NCBI GenBank assembly: GCA_030737835.1
Contig: JAUJYN010000077.1
Coordinates: forward strand, 195,698 to 259,697
Source: Acorus gramineus
Taxonomy: Eukaryota; Streptophyta; Magnoliopsida; Acorales; Acoraceae
Direction: 5' to 3'
DNA length: 64,000 nucleotides
Within the stretch, counting starts at the first letter, position 1. Every line of letters starts with the position of its first letter. The notes below the pieces were generated by a model. The model was not told the origin of the DNA. It worked only from the letters and a program-made list of their open reading frames with translations, and searched no databases. Shown one piece after another: positions 11,541 through 23,567 of the stretch. The translations under genes and the position numbers were made by a program.

Positions 11541-14500
11541 ATGAGTGAGTATACTAAAACTTGGGTAGTTTGGCTCCTTTGGTTTCTACTTTGTGTGGCA
11601 ACAATCAATCTATGTCTGTGCAATTCACTCTCCTCCGCAACCTGCTGGGAGATTGAGAGGCAAGCCCTCCTCAAACTCAAAGCGGGCCTGGTAGACCCTG
11701 CAAATCGACTCTCTACATGGACCGATGAGGATTGCTGCCGCTGGAGCGGTGTATCTTGTGATAACCAGACGGGCCATGTTGTCAAGATTGACCTTCAAAA
11801 CCCTTATTCAAAGATTTTGGTAGTTTCTTTAGAGGTAAGATTGGTCCTTCTTTGCTTGATTTGAAACATCTTACTTATTTGGATCTGAGTTCGAACTATT
11901 TTGAAGGCTCCATTCCTCCTTTCATTGGTTCCTTGTCAAAACTGACATATCTAAATCTCTCAATAAATTATTTCAATGGTACAATCCCTCCCCAGCTTGG
12001 AAATCTGTCCATCCTCGAGATTCTAGATGTAGGAAAGAATTGGGATCTCCGCGCGGACGACCTACAATGGTTGTCGGGTCTTTTATCTTTGCAGCATCTT
12101 GATTTGAACCATGTTAACCTCACTAAGTCATCTGACTGGTTCCATATGATCTTCAGGCTCCCTTCTTTATCAGTTTTAAAATTGAGCATTGTGGACTTCA
12201 TAGTTTGCCGAGTTCCATTAAGAATCTGTATGCTAATTTTACCAGTCTTTCAGTCCTTGATCTTTCTGGTAATGACTTTCATTCCACAATACCCCATTGG
12301 ATGTTCAATATAAGCAGCCTTACATATCTGGATCTTAGTGACAACAATTTCAATGGTCAAATTCCTAGTGCTTTTGAAAACTTGATCTCTCTTGAGGTTC
12401 TCCTGCTCATCGGAAATAGATTTGATGGTTTGATCTTTCCAAGAGGCATAAAAAATCTCTGCAGATTGCACACATTGGATCTGTCAGACAATCGTTTTGG
12501 GGGAGAGTTTATGGCAATGTTAGGAGGTTCTTCAAGCTGCATTAAAGATAGTCTCCAAATATTATCATTGCAATCCAATAATCTGAAAGAGAACCTGCCT
12601 GACATACTAGAGCAGGCAGGTTCTTTCAGATACCTAAGAACTCTTGATTTGAGAAATAACATGATTTCCGGTTCCATCCCAGCATCCATTGGAAGGTTGT
12701 GGTTCTTGTCAAAATTATATTTAAGCAGCAATCAATTGAATGGTACAGTTCCTAATATCATTGGACAACTCTCCGATCTAAAAGTTCTAGATCTTGCTGA
12801 CAACTCATTGCAAGGGATCATCTCTGAACATCACTTCACCAATCTGATGAAACTAGAAGAACTGGATATGTCTTCAAATTCATTGGTTTTGAATGTTACT
12901 CCTGGCTGGGTTCCTCCATTTCATCTTAAAGTAATTGGGTTGGGATCTTGCCATTTGGGTGGTTATTTCCCGAAATGGCTACATACACACAGAAATTTTA
13001 TTTTTCTAAACTTATCCAATACAAGAATTTCAGATACCATACCTGATTGGTTATGGAACTTGTCTTCCCAAGTTGTTCTACTAGATCTCTCACAAAATGA
13101 GATCAGAGGAATGCTACCCATGTCCTTTTCATCCACTAACATTGAAGATATCAACCTGAGTTACAACAAGTTTGAAGGTTCATTACCTCGACTCCCTTCT
13201 CGTCCTTTTTCTCTTGATTTGGCGAGTAATTCATTTACAGGTCCCATTGCTTTTGGCAATGATAAAGTATCATCAAACCATCTGATTTTATCAAACAATA
13301 AAATAAACGGAAGCATCCCCTCATCTATATGCAAACTTGAGGAATTGGCGGTTCTCGATATCTCTAACAATCAGCTATCAGGAGAGCTCCCCACTTGTTG
13401 GAAAAATTTAACTAACTTGATGGCTGTTAATTTAGCAAACAATAACCTCTCTGGAGAGATCCCGACCATGATGTGTCATTATCTTCTTCCTGGTCTTGAA
13501 GCATTACGCTTAAGCAATAACAGTTTTTCTGGAGAAATACCTTCTTCTATGAAGAATTGCACCAGTTTGGTTATGGTTGATCTCGGGCAAAATAAGTTAC
13601 ATGGAAATATTCCAACTTGGATGGGAGAGAGCCTATCAAGTTTGGTATTTCTTCGGCTTCGATCAAATTTCTTTGGCGGGACGATTCCTCCTCAAATCTG
13701 TGAGCTTTCTTCACTTCAGGTCTTGGACCTTGCAGACAATAATCTTATAGGACATCTACCAGAGTGTATTGGCAATTTCAGCAAAATGATCGTCAATCCA
13801 AATGCAAGCCAACAGGCACTATATATCATGGAATTTGGGGTACGTGCAGGAGACATTGGTCGTTATATGTTTCCAAACTACAAATATAGCTTGCCATTGG
13901 TCAGGGATGGGGAGGAACGTGAATACACCAACAACCTCCCACTGGTGACGAACATCGACTTATCCGACAACTCTCTTGTTGGAGAGATCCCAGTGGGTGT
14001 ACTCAGTCTTCTTGGATTGCAAGGCCTGAACTTGTCTAGAAATCATTTGACGGGGAATATCCCATCGAAGATTGGTGTTTTGCAATCAATGATGACACTT
14101 GATCTATCAAGAAACGAGCTCTCTGGGCAGATTCCGCCAAGCCTCTCCAATCTCAGCTTTTTGAATCACTTGAATTTATCATTCAACAACTTGTCAGGGA
14201 GAATTCCAACGGGCAGCCAACTCCAGACTCTCAATGATACACCTGTTTATATGGGCAACTCCTATCTGTGTGGACCTCCAATCTCTCAAGAATGCCCAGG
14301 TGACGGGACATCACAGAGCCCATCATTTACTAGTAAAGAAAATGAAGATGAAGGTGGGGACATCCAAGAAATGTTATGGCTTTACCTCGGCATTGTTTCG
14401 GGGTTCATCTTGGGATGTTGGATGGTCTGGGGAGTTCTGTTTTTCAAAAGAAGCTGGAGGATCGCTTATTTTCTTCTTGTGGACGACCTGTATGATAAAG

Positions 14501-14562
14501 TTTATGTAACTTCTGTACTCGGCATCCGAAGATGGAAGGAAATGAAAGGAAGGAGAACTTGA
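11541..14562 (+). pseudogene. LRR receptor-like protein copy 2, two frameshifts
   Basis: Near full-length receptor-like protein (EIX/Cf class, no kinase). Start chosen at 11541 because it gives a compact signal peptide (VVWLLWFLLCVATINL) followed by the LRRNT cap CWEIERQALLKLKAGL...CCRWSGVSC. LRRs run from about 11850, with an island-like stretch near 13790-13940, more LRRs, the acidic segment KENEDEGG, a transmembrane helix (about 14370-14440) and a short basic tail ending RRWKEMKGRRT. The frame changes near 11810 and again near 12187, each fitting one missing base; from 12188 to the stop the frame is intact. As written, translation would stop after about 108 residues. It could be a pseudogene or carry sequencing errors; an intron is unlikely because the LRR pattern continues across both points. 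Confidence 0.85.
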
Positions 14563-15131
14563 ATAAGAGCTGATGGGTTATTGTAATAATAAATATTATA
14601 TGTGACTGAGTACCTATTGTGTGCAATGCTGAAAAATAAAATGTATTTTATGGTTAATTTACAGTTTGGTATGTAAACTGGAGAGTCCTCTGGTTTGATA
14701 TGTAAGAGTGATGTATAACTTGTTCATCTCTCTGGACATGGAAATAAAAAGTGGTGATTTTTAACTATGAAAGAGGTAGCGATCGGCCCGTCACACTGAG
14801 TCATTGATGTACAACTAACAACTGAACCATTTATGAGTGAGAGTGTATGAGAGATGGAGGATGAGGGAGAGTGGGCTCTGAGATGAAGAAACAGCAAATA
14901 AAAGAGGAAAAAAGAGAAACAGAGAGTAGAGAAAAAAGGAGAGAGAGAGAGAGAGAATACCCAACGAACATACACTTGTAAAACCATAACATATCTTGGA
15001 TGTCTGATCCTGTGTCTCTTATGTAAATATATACTTGGAGGTTCTGCCCTTTTGTTAGTTAGTTAATATAAGCCCATTCTATGGCCTTTCTCCTGTCAAA
15101 AAGAAAAAGAAAATGTCTTATTTATTTTCAT
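14563..15131. other. 3' flank of receptor copy 2
   Basis: Copy of 2197-2720, including polyadenylation-like signals and a GA microsatellite at 14940-14956. The copy differs by a short extra stretch around 14845 and 14958. No gene. Confidence 0.7.
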
Positions 15132-16165
15132 GGATTAAAGACATCTACGTCTTTATAAACATAAGAAAATCTATATAAGTCCCTATTAAAATTGAGAGAG
15201 ACATACGAGTCTCTGAAAACTCAAAAAAAAAATAATTATCATCCCTGAATTAAATTTTTATCTAAACATAACGGAATATTCTCATAATATTTCATCACAT
15301 ATAATTGTGTAAACATTGAAGTCCTTATCAACAGTTATAAAGATAAATTAGTCCCTACAAAAGATAAAATTGCCCCTCAAAGACTTTTACATTAAATTGT
15401 GTACACATTGTAGTCCCTATAAACAATCATAAAGATAAATTAATCCCTGCAAAAGATAAAATTGCCTCTGAAATATTTTTACATTTAATTAGATAGACAT
15501 TACAGTCCTTATAAATAATCGTAAAGACAAAATGATCCCTATAAAAGACAAAAATGTCCTTGAAGAATGCATTCTACCGGTTAAAATATTGTTTTTACAT
15601 TCAAATTGTGATATTCAAGTAGAGTGTGATTGATAGGATAGAAGATGAAAAAATAAATAAATAAATTATATTATTTGTCTTTATGATTGTTTATAAGGAC
15701 TGCAATATCTACACAATTAAATGTAAAAATCTTTTAAGGGTATTTTTGTCTTTTACAGAGACTAATTTATCTTTACGATTGTTTATAAATACTGTAATGT
15801 CTATTCAATTAAATGTAAAAGTCTTTCAGGGACAATTTTATCATTTGCGATGACTAATTTGTTTTTATGATTATTTATAGGGACTGCAAAGTGTACACAA
15901 TTTAATGTAAAAGTCTTTTAGAGACAATTTTATCTTTTGCAGAGACGAATTTGTCTTTATGATTGTTTATAAGGACTTCAATGTATATATAATTATATGT
16001 GATGGAATATTCTGATAATATTCCATTAAGTTTGAATGAAAATTTAACTCAGGGATGATAATTGGGTTTTTCTGAGTTTTCAGGGACTCGTACGTCTCTC
16101 CCAATTTTAATAGGGACTTATATGGGTTTTCTCATGTTTGTAGGGATTTAGATGTCTTTTAACCC
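15132..16165. mobile_element. Foldback element (MULE-like), 1 kb insertion
   Basis: Nearly the whole element is one inverted repeat. The left arm begins GGATTAAAGACATCTACG and the right arm ends with its complement (ATGTCTTTTAACCC). TTATTTTCATG-like sequence precedes it and TTATTTCTATG follows it, an imperfect ~9-11 bp target duplication as made by Mutator-type elements. The paralogous empty site is at about 2722, which confirms an insertion. The arms hold repeated phrases (ACAGTCCTTATAAACAATC). No coding. Confidence 0.75.
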
Positions 16166-17183
16166 TTATTTCTATGTTACATGCAGCATTTATTTGCAGT
16201 CTCCCGTGTCACATGTCTTATTTATATATTTGGAGAGAGAAATGTCACTATAATCCATTTTTCATGTCTCATTTTTAATATATATGATGTTTTGAGTTTT
16301 AAAAAATAGTAGTATTTTTTTTATAATAAAATAAAATATATACTTAAAAAAATTGCATAATTTTATTCATAAGGAAATGGGAAAAAAATCATAGTAGATT
16401 TATAATTTCATTAATGTGAAAGTATTATGTTAACAAACTGTGTGTAACAATGCTTATTTTGCTCATTTGAAAAGCACGTAATATTTATAGTAAATGTTAA
16501 AACTTGGTTTACAACCTAGCATGTAATCCACGCACATTTTCAATTTTTTAAAAATATCATACATCATCTAATAAGGTTTATAATTTTATAAATAATGAAG
16601 TGTATACTCTGATGAATTGTGTAAATTCATTGATAGAAATGCTAAAAAGAGCCCAATGAGAGGTATGTGGGGACTGCTGGTCGGGTACGACGCTCAATTT
16701 TTTTTCTATGAGTGGCCTAAATAATTCAAGTATGTATTACATTTTAATCAATATACATGACTGATTACATGAAATGTATTTATTTAAAAAAAAAAAAAAT
16801 GAGGGGGTTGCATGTGAGGTTACACGTTGGACTGTCCCTAACATCATGTTAAATTTAACTTTGGTAAACACACACTGTATAAAGATCAAGTTAATGGGCT
16901 ACCACCACAACATTGGTAAACACAGGCTGTATTTAACTTTTAATTAAATTGAAGCTCAGAACAATGATAAATACAATAAGGCCAAACAAATTATAAACCA
17001 AGAGCATCTCCAAAAACCTCCCTACATTGGTAAATTTAAATTTAACTTTGGTAAACACACACTGTATAAAGATCAAGTTAATGTACCACCACAACATTGT
17101 AGGTAAACACAGGCTGTATAAAGATTAAGTCAATTTAACTTTTTTGTTGCCAAAATTGCAAGAGGCCAAACAAGTTATAGACC

Positions 17184-17792
17184 AAGAGCATCTCCAAAAG
17201 CCTCCTTACATCATTTTTTTCATCATACAGTGAGTCAAATCTCTTAAAACTCAACTCCAATGGTTTCCTTACACCCCTCTCTCACTACATTTTTCCTTAA
17301 CACACTTTCATGGATAAGGAGCCACATTCATTTCCTACATCAAAAAAGAATATATTGCCTCATTTCCCTTCTTTCATTCTTTTTTTTATATGGGCATAAT
17401 GAGTATTTCTCTACATAATTTTTTTGTTCATTATTAATAATTAATTTTTATTCATTATAAATAATTTTTATTTATTTTTCATGTTTTTGAAATTTTTAAT
17501 TTACTTTTAATTAATTTTTACTCATTATTAATAATTTTTATTTAAATAATCTATATTCCAAGTCAATATTTGATGAATTTTAGAATATGTTTTTATTCAT
17601 TTGATATTTGGGCATCTTGTAATTTATAGATATGATTTAAGATATTTAATTATTTTGAATGAGGATAGGATAAAAATAAAGAGGTTTTTGAAATAACAAA
17701 AAAAAATGACAATGACTCTCTACATCTCTTAGAGAGGCAATCTCTCCCCCACAATATATGGAAAAGAAAAGAGAGGTTTTTGAAAATGCTCT
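17184..17792. mobile_element. MITE-like element with AGAGCATCT termini, copy 2
   Basis: Paralogous copy of 4073-4693 within the segmental duplication, starting AGAGCATCTCC and ending AAAATGCTCT. Confidence 0.5.
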
Positions 17793-18162
17793 AAGAAACT
17801 CCACTGTAGAGGAATCACTGACAAAAAGAATTTATGATGGGAATAAATACCGGATCCTTGGAGGCTGTAACTTGAATTGCCAAACTGGATGTACAAAATG
17901 CCTATGATGAACACCAGCAAATATTTCTGATTTATAAACTAATAACCCCAAGTATCCATTATCAGTTCAAGCAAAACAAAGCCACAAATCCCCCTCTCTT
18001 ACATTATCAAGCAACAAGACACAGTTTATCAAGTGTCACCACTACATATAATGGAGAAACAAAAAACCATCAACCAAAAAAAAGAAAAAAGAAGCACCAT
18101 CATGGCATCATCTCTGGTGCTTCATCCTACAAAATGGTGTAATACAACAATTCCCAATGTTT

Positions 18163-18299
18163 TTAGTCATATATGAAATCTGAATACATGCAGCTTCACA
18201 CAAGAAGGGGACGTTGGCATACGTTCCTGTGAGGGAACATCGGATGCATTGAAGCACTGTGAAGAGGAATGTCTTTGGAAGCTTTGGGAACCATGACAG
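18163..18299 (-). pseudogene. TIC20 fragment P2, internally deleted
   Basis: Same structure and same internal junction as P1 (5068-5272): C-terminal TIC20 coding joined to the KASKD region without the membrane core. It is cut short at 18299, where sequence resumes as another copy of the TIC20 3' flank (GGATCCTTGAAGG...). Confidence 0.85.
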
Positions 18300-18602
18300 G
18301 GGGATCCTTGAAGGGTGTAACTTGAATTGCCAAACTGGATGTACAAAATTCCTAAAATGAACACCAGCAAATATTTCTGATTTACAAACTAGCAACCCCA
18401 AGTATCCATTATCAGTTCAAGCAAAACAAAGCCACTAATTTCGTTCTCTTACATTATCAAGCAACAACACAAGTTTTAAGTGTGCATCACTACATCTGAT
18501 GGAGAAAACAAAGACCATCAGCACAAAAAAAAAACAGACACCATCATCTCTGGTGCTTCTTCATCCTACAAAATGGTGTATCACAACAATTCCCACTTTT
18601 TT

Positions 18603-21600
18603 TTAGTCATATGGAATCTGAATATATGCAGCATCACACAAGAATGGGACGTCGGCGTACATTCCTGTGAGGGAACATCGGATGCATTCAAGCACTGTGA
18701 AGAGGTAGGCGAATGCAACTGCTGTCCAAAAGTGCATGCCGATCTTGCCCCAGTACACGGCAAGGGGCATCCACCGGCTGATTTGCCCAATCACCTGCAG
18801 GGCAATCTCTAGCAGCATCCCCATCACAACATGGAAACGGAAGAAGTGAGGCCATTCCTTCTTCCTCACCACCCCTAGGTATGCCGTGAAGAAATAGGCC
18901 ATCAGGAACCAGCTCGGGAGGGTCCCAATGAAGCCCAGGAACGGGTAGGTGAGGTGCTCAAAGTACTCGAGAAACGGGTGGAGATGGTAGGCCGTTTCTG
19001 CATACATCCACGTCTCATGAAGGGGCATCAGGTATGGGATGCATGCAAGTGTTCTCCACCACCACCTCGGCTTCTTTGTCATTGGAGGGTACCGGTAGCT
19101 GAATGGAATGTCTTTGGAAGCTTTGGGAACCATAACAGAGCCTGGTCCTGGCCTGCAGGCATGGTTCCTAGGCAGAGCAGGAACCATGTGGGTGAGGCTG
19201 CCATGGTCCCCAACTAGCACAGGGGCCAAAGCAGACGAAAGGTGGAAGGTTGCACAACCTGTTTTTAGAGGAAAACACAAAACATTTCACTGTCTCCAAG
19301 CTCTTGAAATGCTACGATAGGTACAAAATGTACACCAATCACGTGCAAATTACTTCAACTATCCCATTGGAGTTGTAATAAAAATCGGATCATCAAAAGG
19401 ATCTTCTATCACTAACCATTTTCCTAATTCTGATGCTGCAGATTCTAATTTGTACATTATTTCATCATGTATACTCCTTTACATCATTTAAATCCAAAGG
19501 TTCATTTATATATGTTTGATTCCCCTTTTAAGTTCCAACTCCTCAACCAAAATGGTGGAAAAGAAAGGAAATCCACATCTCTACATCCATAGGACATGTT
19601 ATTTTGATAATCACCACAACCCTCAAGAGAATGATTCCTTCGGGGTATGTCTCCCAAGCACTCATAGCAATCATATTTTACATTTTTATAAGAAAGAAGA
19701 TAGCGTCAGCCACAAATCCAGCCATAAATCCAATTATGAGTATATATGTAATGTACAAACTCAGTATATGCAAATATTGTATATAAACTCTCTAAACCGT
19801 GTATACACCTGTGGTTGAATTTAGGACTAAATTTTGCAGTTGCCTCTAAAGGTTCTCTTTTTATAAATCAGACTGCTTAGTACACAAGCCCATTATACAA
19901 GCCCCAATGAAATGCAATTGTGAAAATTAAAATGAAAAAAAAAATGTAATATATATTTCCATCCTTCTCATAAAATTCAGGCATTCCAAGTACATTTCTG
20001 TGGACTAAGACTAATATGGTTCATCAAACTGGAACAAATTCATCATATTTAGGGCCTGGACCTGAAATAATCAAGTTAGCCAATATGACCACATTGGGCC
20101 ATTTGCTGATCAAGGTATAAATCCTACCAATGATGAACGCCTCAAACATCCAATTGATCTAATTCGTCAACCTGGACAAAATGAAAGATGCAACCACCTT
20201 TGTATTACACCTTTTTTAATAGATGAATGCTGCACTGTCTTTAATCTTCACAAATCCTATTGATCCAATTATTCAACCTGCAGTCCTGCTTCTTCCTCCT
20301 CCAATACATGCATCTTTCCAGGATTTTTTTTTCTTACCTCATTAGATCCAAGAAAAATAGCAGACTGCATAGAGAAGATGCTAAAGGGGATCCTCTACTT
20401 CCTCCCAAACCACGGATCAGGCATGCACTCTTGTACTCTGAAAGTCATCGACAACATTCTCCCGACCACACCTCCCCCCCCCTAAAAAAAAAAAAAATTC
20501 CATCTTCCTTCTGCAAAGACAACATCCCTACTTCAATTACCACTGACATACACACCTTCCTCTGTTGGTTCACCACCTGCTCCCTCCAAACTGTCGATGC
20601 CTACATTTATAACAGTGAATCACCTCCTTCATACATTGTTGCTGCCATTGACCAAGGTCCATCTGAAACCTCCGACTCGGCTTTGACAGGTGTCTCTCCC
20701 CTCCCCTCCCCTCTGACCATGTCACCACCTTATATGTGTGCCCACAACTGAAAAAAAGGTTTGGTTGGTATTTTGCCTTCTTGGATCAAGTTCAGGTAAT
20801 CAACTATATTCTAGATCCCATTTAGTGATGGAGCGAGAAATGAACCTATAATATCCCTTACATACATTGATTTGGGGACTGCGCCAATACACTTGGACAA
20901 CACCAACATATTGAATCAGGCAGTGGTCAAATTCCAGATCCCATTTTCTTAGAAGGTGAATACTGTAATTTGAAAAATGATAGAGGTCAGCTGGGTAGCC
21001 AAGCAGTACATATACAAGGCTAAACATGCTTTAACAGAACCGTTCATTGGGAAGCCCTCCACAATACGAAAATAATTCATATAGACCATACAAAAAGGTG
21101 AGAGTGAGTTACAATCTGGGCATGGTGCTTCTTCAATAAAGTTGTAAAAAACATGTGTATCATGCATAAGATAAAGTAAAACATCACATAGTTCTTATCT
21201 TTTTTTTCTTTTTTTTTTTGAATAAAGGTAGGAACTTTTATTGATTAAAAGTTATCTTGTACAAATCAACGAGTATTGATTTGATAGAGCATAATATTCA
21301 TAGTGAAAGAAGTCTCACTGTACATATTGCATAGATAGATCAAGAATAACCTCAAAAAGAAGCCAATCTTTGCTACTCTCAAGTCCAAATAAAAACAGAA
21401 AAAAGGAAAACGAGTGATTTTATTTACACTCTCTCCCCTTTAGCCCCCATTTGGAACGCAACATAAGCTTATTCGGGATATATTGGTATTTTGAGATAGA
21501 CAACTTTCGGGGGCAGTTTTTCTTTGTCTGTTATCATTCTTTGGTTACATTTTCTATCCATCATCATTAGTGTTCTTTAGGGTATATAAGGTATCCATAG

Positions 21601-22211
21601 GCTATCCCCCCCCCCCCCCCAAACCCCGGGGAATTACTATCAGGGCTTATTCTAACTCATCCAGGCATAGCTATAGGGTTTTACTGCCTATCTTTGCCTT
21701 ATTCCAGCACCAACCGGGGCTTAAAGAGTGAAACTTTACAAAATGATCCCCATCTACCAAAAAATATCTCTAAGCATATTTTATTCACAAAAGGATCCAT
21801 AGACCACCTGGCTCAGACAGTCATCAACAGAAATGTACAGACAAGCTTCAGAGAACTGATTAATGAATCCATAAAATGACAGCCATCCATAGATTTCCAG
21901 TGATTAAAATGTAAAAGTGATCACAAGCATCCAATTTTGCTTTGTCCCCCCACTTTTCAATGCTCCCAATCATTTGCATTCGTATGCAGGAAACAAACAC
22001 CCTCTAAAACCCCAAAGTTCTAATTTCACCCATCATTGAAGACAACAAAATTTCAAGCGCGTTAAGTGCGTGAGGTTTTACCTTTCAAAGCCTCAAAATT
22101 TGGTCCTGCATGAACCCCACCGAAGGTCCTCCTAGCGTGGAAGAGTGAGCTCTTGGCCTTGAAAAGGCCGGGCTTTGAAGCCAAACTCGATGAGCACCCA
22201 TTTAAGATCAT
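18603..22211 (-). CDS. TIC20: TIC20-type chloroplast inner-envelope translocon protein (gene A)
   Basis: Component of the TIC complex that carries preproteins across the inner chloroplast envelope (family knowledge). Exon 2 (18603-19258) holds the whole membrane domain: KKPRWWWRTLACIPYL, LPSWFLMAYFF, RKKEWPHFFRFHVVMGMLLE, and the end YADVPFLCDAAYIQIPYD, with four hydrophobic segments as in TIC20-I/IV. I infer exon 1 at 22082-22211, starting MILNGCSSSLASKPGLFKAK: Ser/Ala/Lys-rich, a typical chloroplast transit peptide. Its AAAG/GTAAAA donor and the AAAACAG/GT acceptor of exon 2 agree in phase (G|GT, Gly). The joined product is 261 residues, near the usual ~270. A 5' UTR intron is plausible just upstream (donor CCAG/GTGATC, acceptor ATGCAG). 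It lies in tandem, same strand, downstream of gene B. Confidence 0.88.
21197..21440 (-). mobile_element. Probable LINE 3' tail
   Basis: On the minus strand the sequence ends AATAAAAGTTCCTACCTTTA followed by a long A tract, the look of a 5'-truncated non-LTR retroelement. Boundaries upstream are uncertain and no target duplication was found. Confidence 0.4.
21443..21720. mobile_element. Tourist-like MITE with TTA target duplication
   Basis: Inverted ends GCCCCCATTTGG and CCAACCGGGGC are flanked on both sides by TTA (21440-21442 and 21721-21723), the signature of PIF/Harbinger MITEs. A run of 15 C is inside at 21606-21620. Confidence 0.7.
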
Positions 22212-22549
22212 GTCATAACACCTGCATTGCGTAAAACACGTGAGAATCGGAGATCGTTCAATGAGATCTAACAGAGAATACGAAGAGCAGATCACCTGGT
22301 CTAACGAAACAATGGCCTGAAATCCACTGAGCAAACCCTAAATTTTGGGGGAAGCCGCGAGAGGGATAGGAAGGGCAGTGCAGGATAAGATAGATTTTAT
22401 GGTGTTTTAAATGGATTTTTTTTGTTTTTTTTCTTCAGAGCAGCCAAACCAACCAACCCGACCTGAAAAGGAGCGGGTATGGGTTGGGTTTTGAGGCCCA
22501 CCGAATCATGTCGGGATGGATCAAATTTAAGCGGCGCTGTTATACTTAG

Positions 22550-23480
22550 GGCCCGTTTGACATCCCGTTTTGGTTGTTTTTAGCTTCTTTGAAGCTAAAA
22601 ACTCTCTTATCAAACAAGCTCACATATAATTGAAAAACTGTCATCATGATTATAACAAAAAAATGTCAAAAAAACCATGTTTATTCCGAGAAAAGCAGTT
22701 TCTATTATCAGTAACAAACGTGATTCTTTTATTAATTAAAAAACAGCCCTCATGATTACATCCTAAAAAATTGTGTATAAAGTTAAAAGATGTTTTTCAA
22801 ACTGTGCTTGAAAACATATTTATTATATTAAATAATAAATAAACGATGTCTATACTCAATCTTTTTACAGTCTCAAATACAATCTTATATATCTCGTTAA
22901 TCATGTTTATATTTTTATAAATGACATCGTTCAATTCATTTTTTTATAAAATTACATATTTCATTAGATGATATAAACGATTTTAAAAAAAAAACATATA
23001 ACATGTGGGAACTATATTTATGACGATAAAAATGACTGAGTGACATTTTTCAAAATCTCCATATCTACTTTAAATATGCATTCGAATATCTTAAGTGTGG
23101 ACATAGGTATCAATATATTCATTATGAAAAGTACGAAAAATGTTAGACTCATGTCATTTTTATCATTCACACTTTTTTTTTTTTTAAGTAGTAAACATTA
23201 TCTAACGAGATACATGCTTTATTAAAAAATTATATATCACTCTATTTCAAGTTAAATGAACCATTTTTAGTAAGTGTGAAAAAATATTTAACAAGGTATA
23301 TATATCGTCTAATGAAATATATGATTCACTGAAGGTATATAAGACTGTATTTTAGATTGTAAAATAAACTAAGTGTAATAGTGCCCTTATATATATTATT
23401 CATATTCATTCATGATTAATCACCATAATAGAGAATTAAGTAATGTATTGCTCTATGTATGATCACGGCAAAAGGCCACT
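22550..23480. repeat. Repeat-rich spacer between the two TIC20 genes
   Basis: Starts with GGGCCCGTTTGACATCC, a MITE-type end, followed by AT-rich palindromic stretches of the dispersed family (22850-23000 and 23040-23380, containing ATATCTCGTTAA and TCATTAGATGATAT). A CT microsatellite follows at 23489-23505. It contains no gene, only a chance 61-residue frame. Confidence 0.5.
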
Positions 23481-23567
23481 GATCATTCCTCTCTCTCTCT
23501 CTCTCATAAACATACATAATCAAAACTATCTAATTACCATAAGAAAATCAAGAACAAAATTTCAATC

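Larger units (their letters stand above)
12290..18300. repeat. Segmental duplication, second copy of 1-5272
   Basis: The receptor C-terminal half, its 3' flank, the AGAGCATCT element and the TIC20 fragment all recur in the same order and orientation as in 1-5272. The main difference is the foldback element at 15132-16165. Additional small duplications occur at 16980-17180, where phrases such as GGTAAACACAGGCTGTAT are repeated. The first copy extends beyond the window start, so the full unit size is unknown. Confidence 0.85.
19259..22081 (-). other. Large intron of TIC20 gene A and its contents
   Basis: A 2.8 kb intron. A C-rich stretch at about 20270-20740 has an open frame of 163 residues with no recognised domain and no sign of selection. 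A LINE-like tail lies at 21197-21440 and a Tourist MITE at 21443-21720. Nothing else coding is seen. Confidence 0.6.

Noticed and set aside
11800..12200. Introns as the cause of the frame changes in receptor copy 2
   Set aside because: The LRR consensus continues with no gap across both points, so a base loss explains them better; this receptor class is generally intronless.
18700..19110. Spliced intron as the cause of the gap in TIC20 fragments (retrocopy)
   Set aside because: The missing segment is coding in the intact gene and lacks suitable splice sites on the gene strand; a deletion fits better.
20260..20751. 163-residue open frame in TIC20 gene A intron
   Set aside because: No recognised domain, biased C-rich composition, and it lies inside a well-supported intron; an alternative frame is also open.
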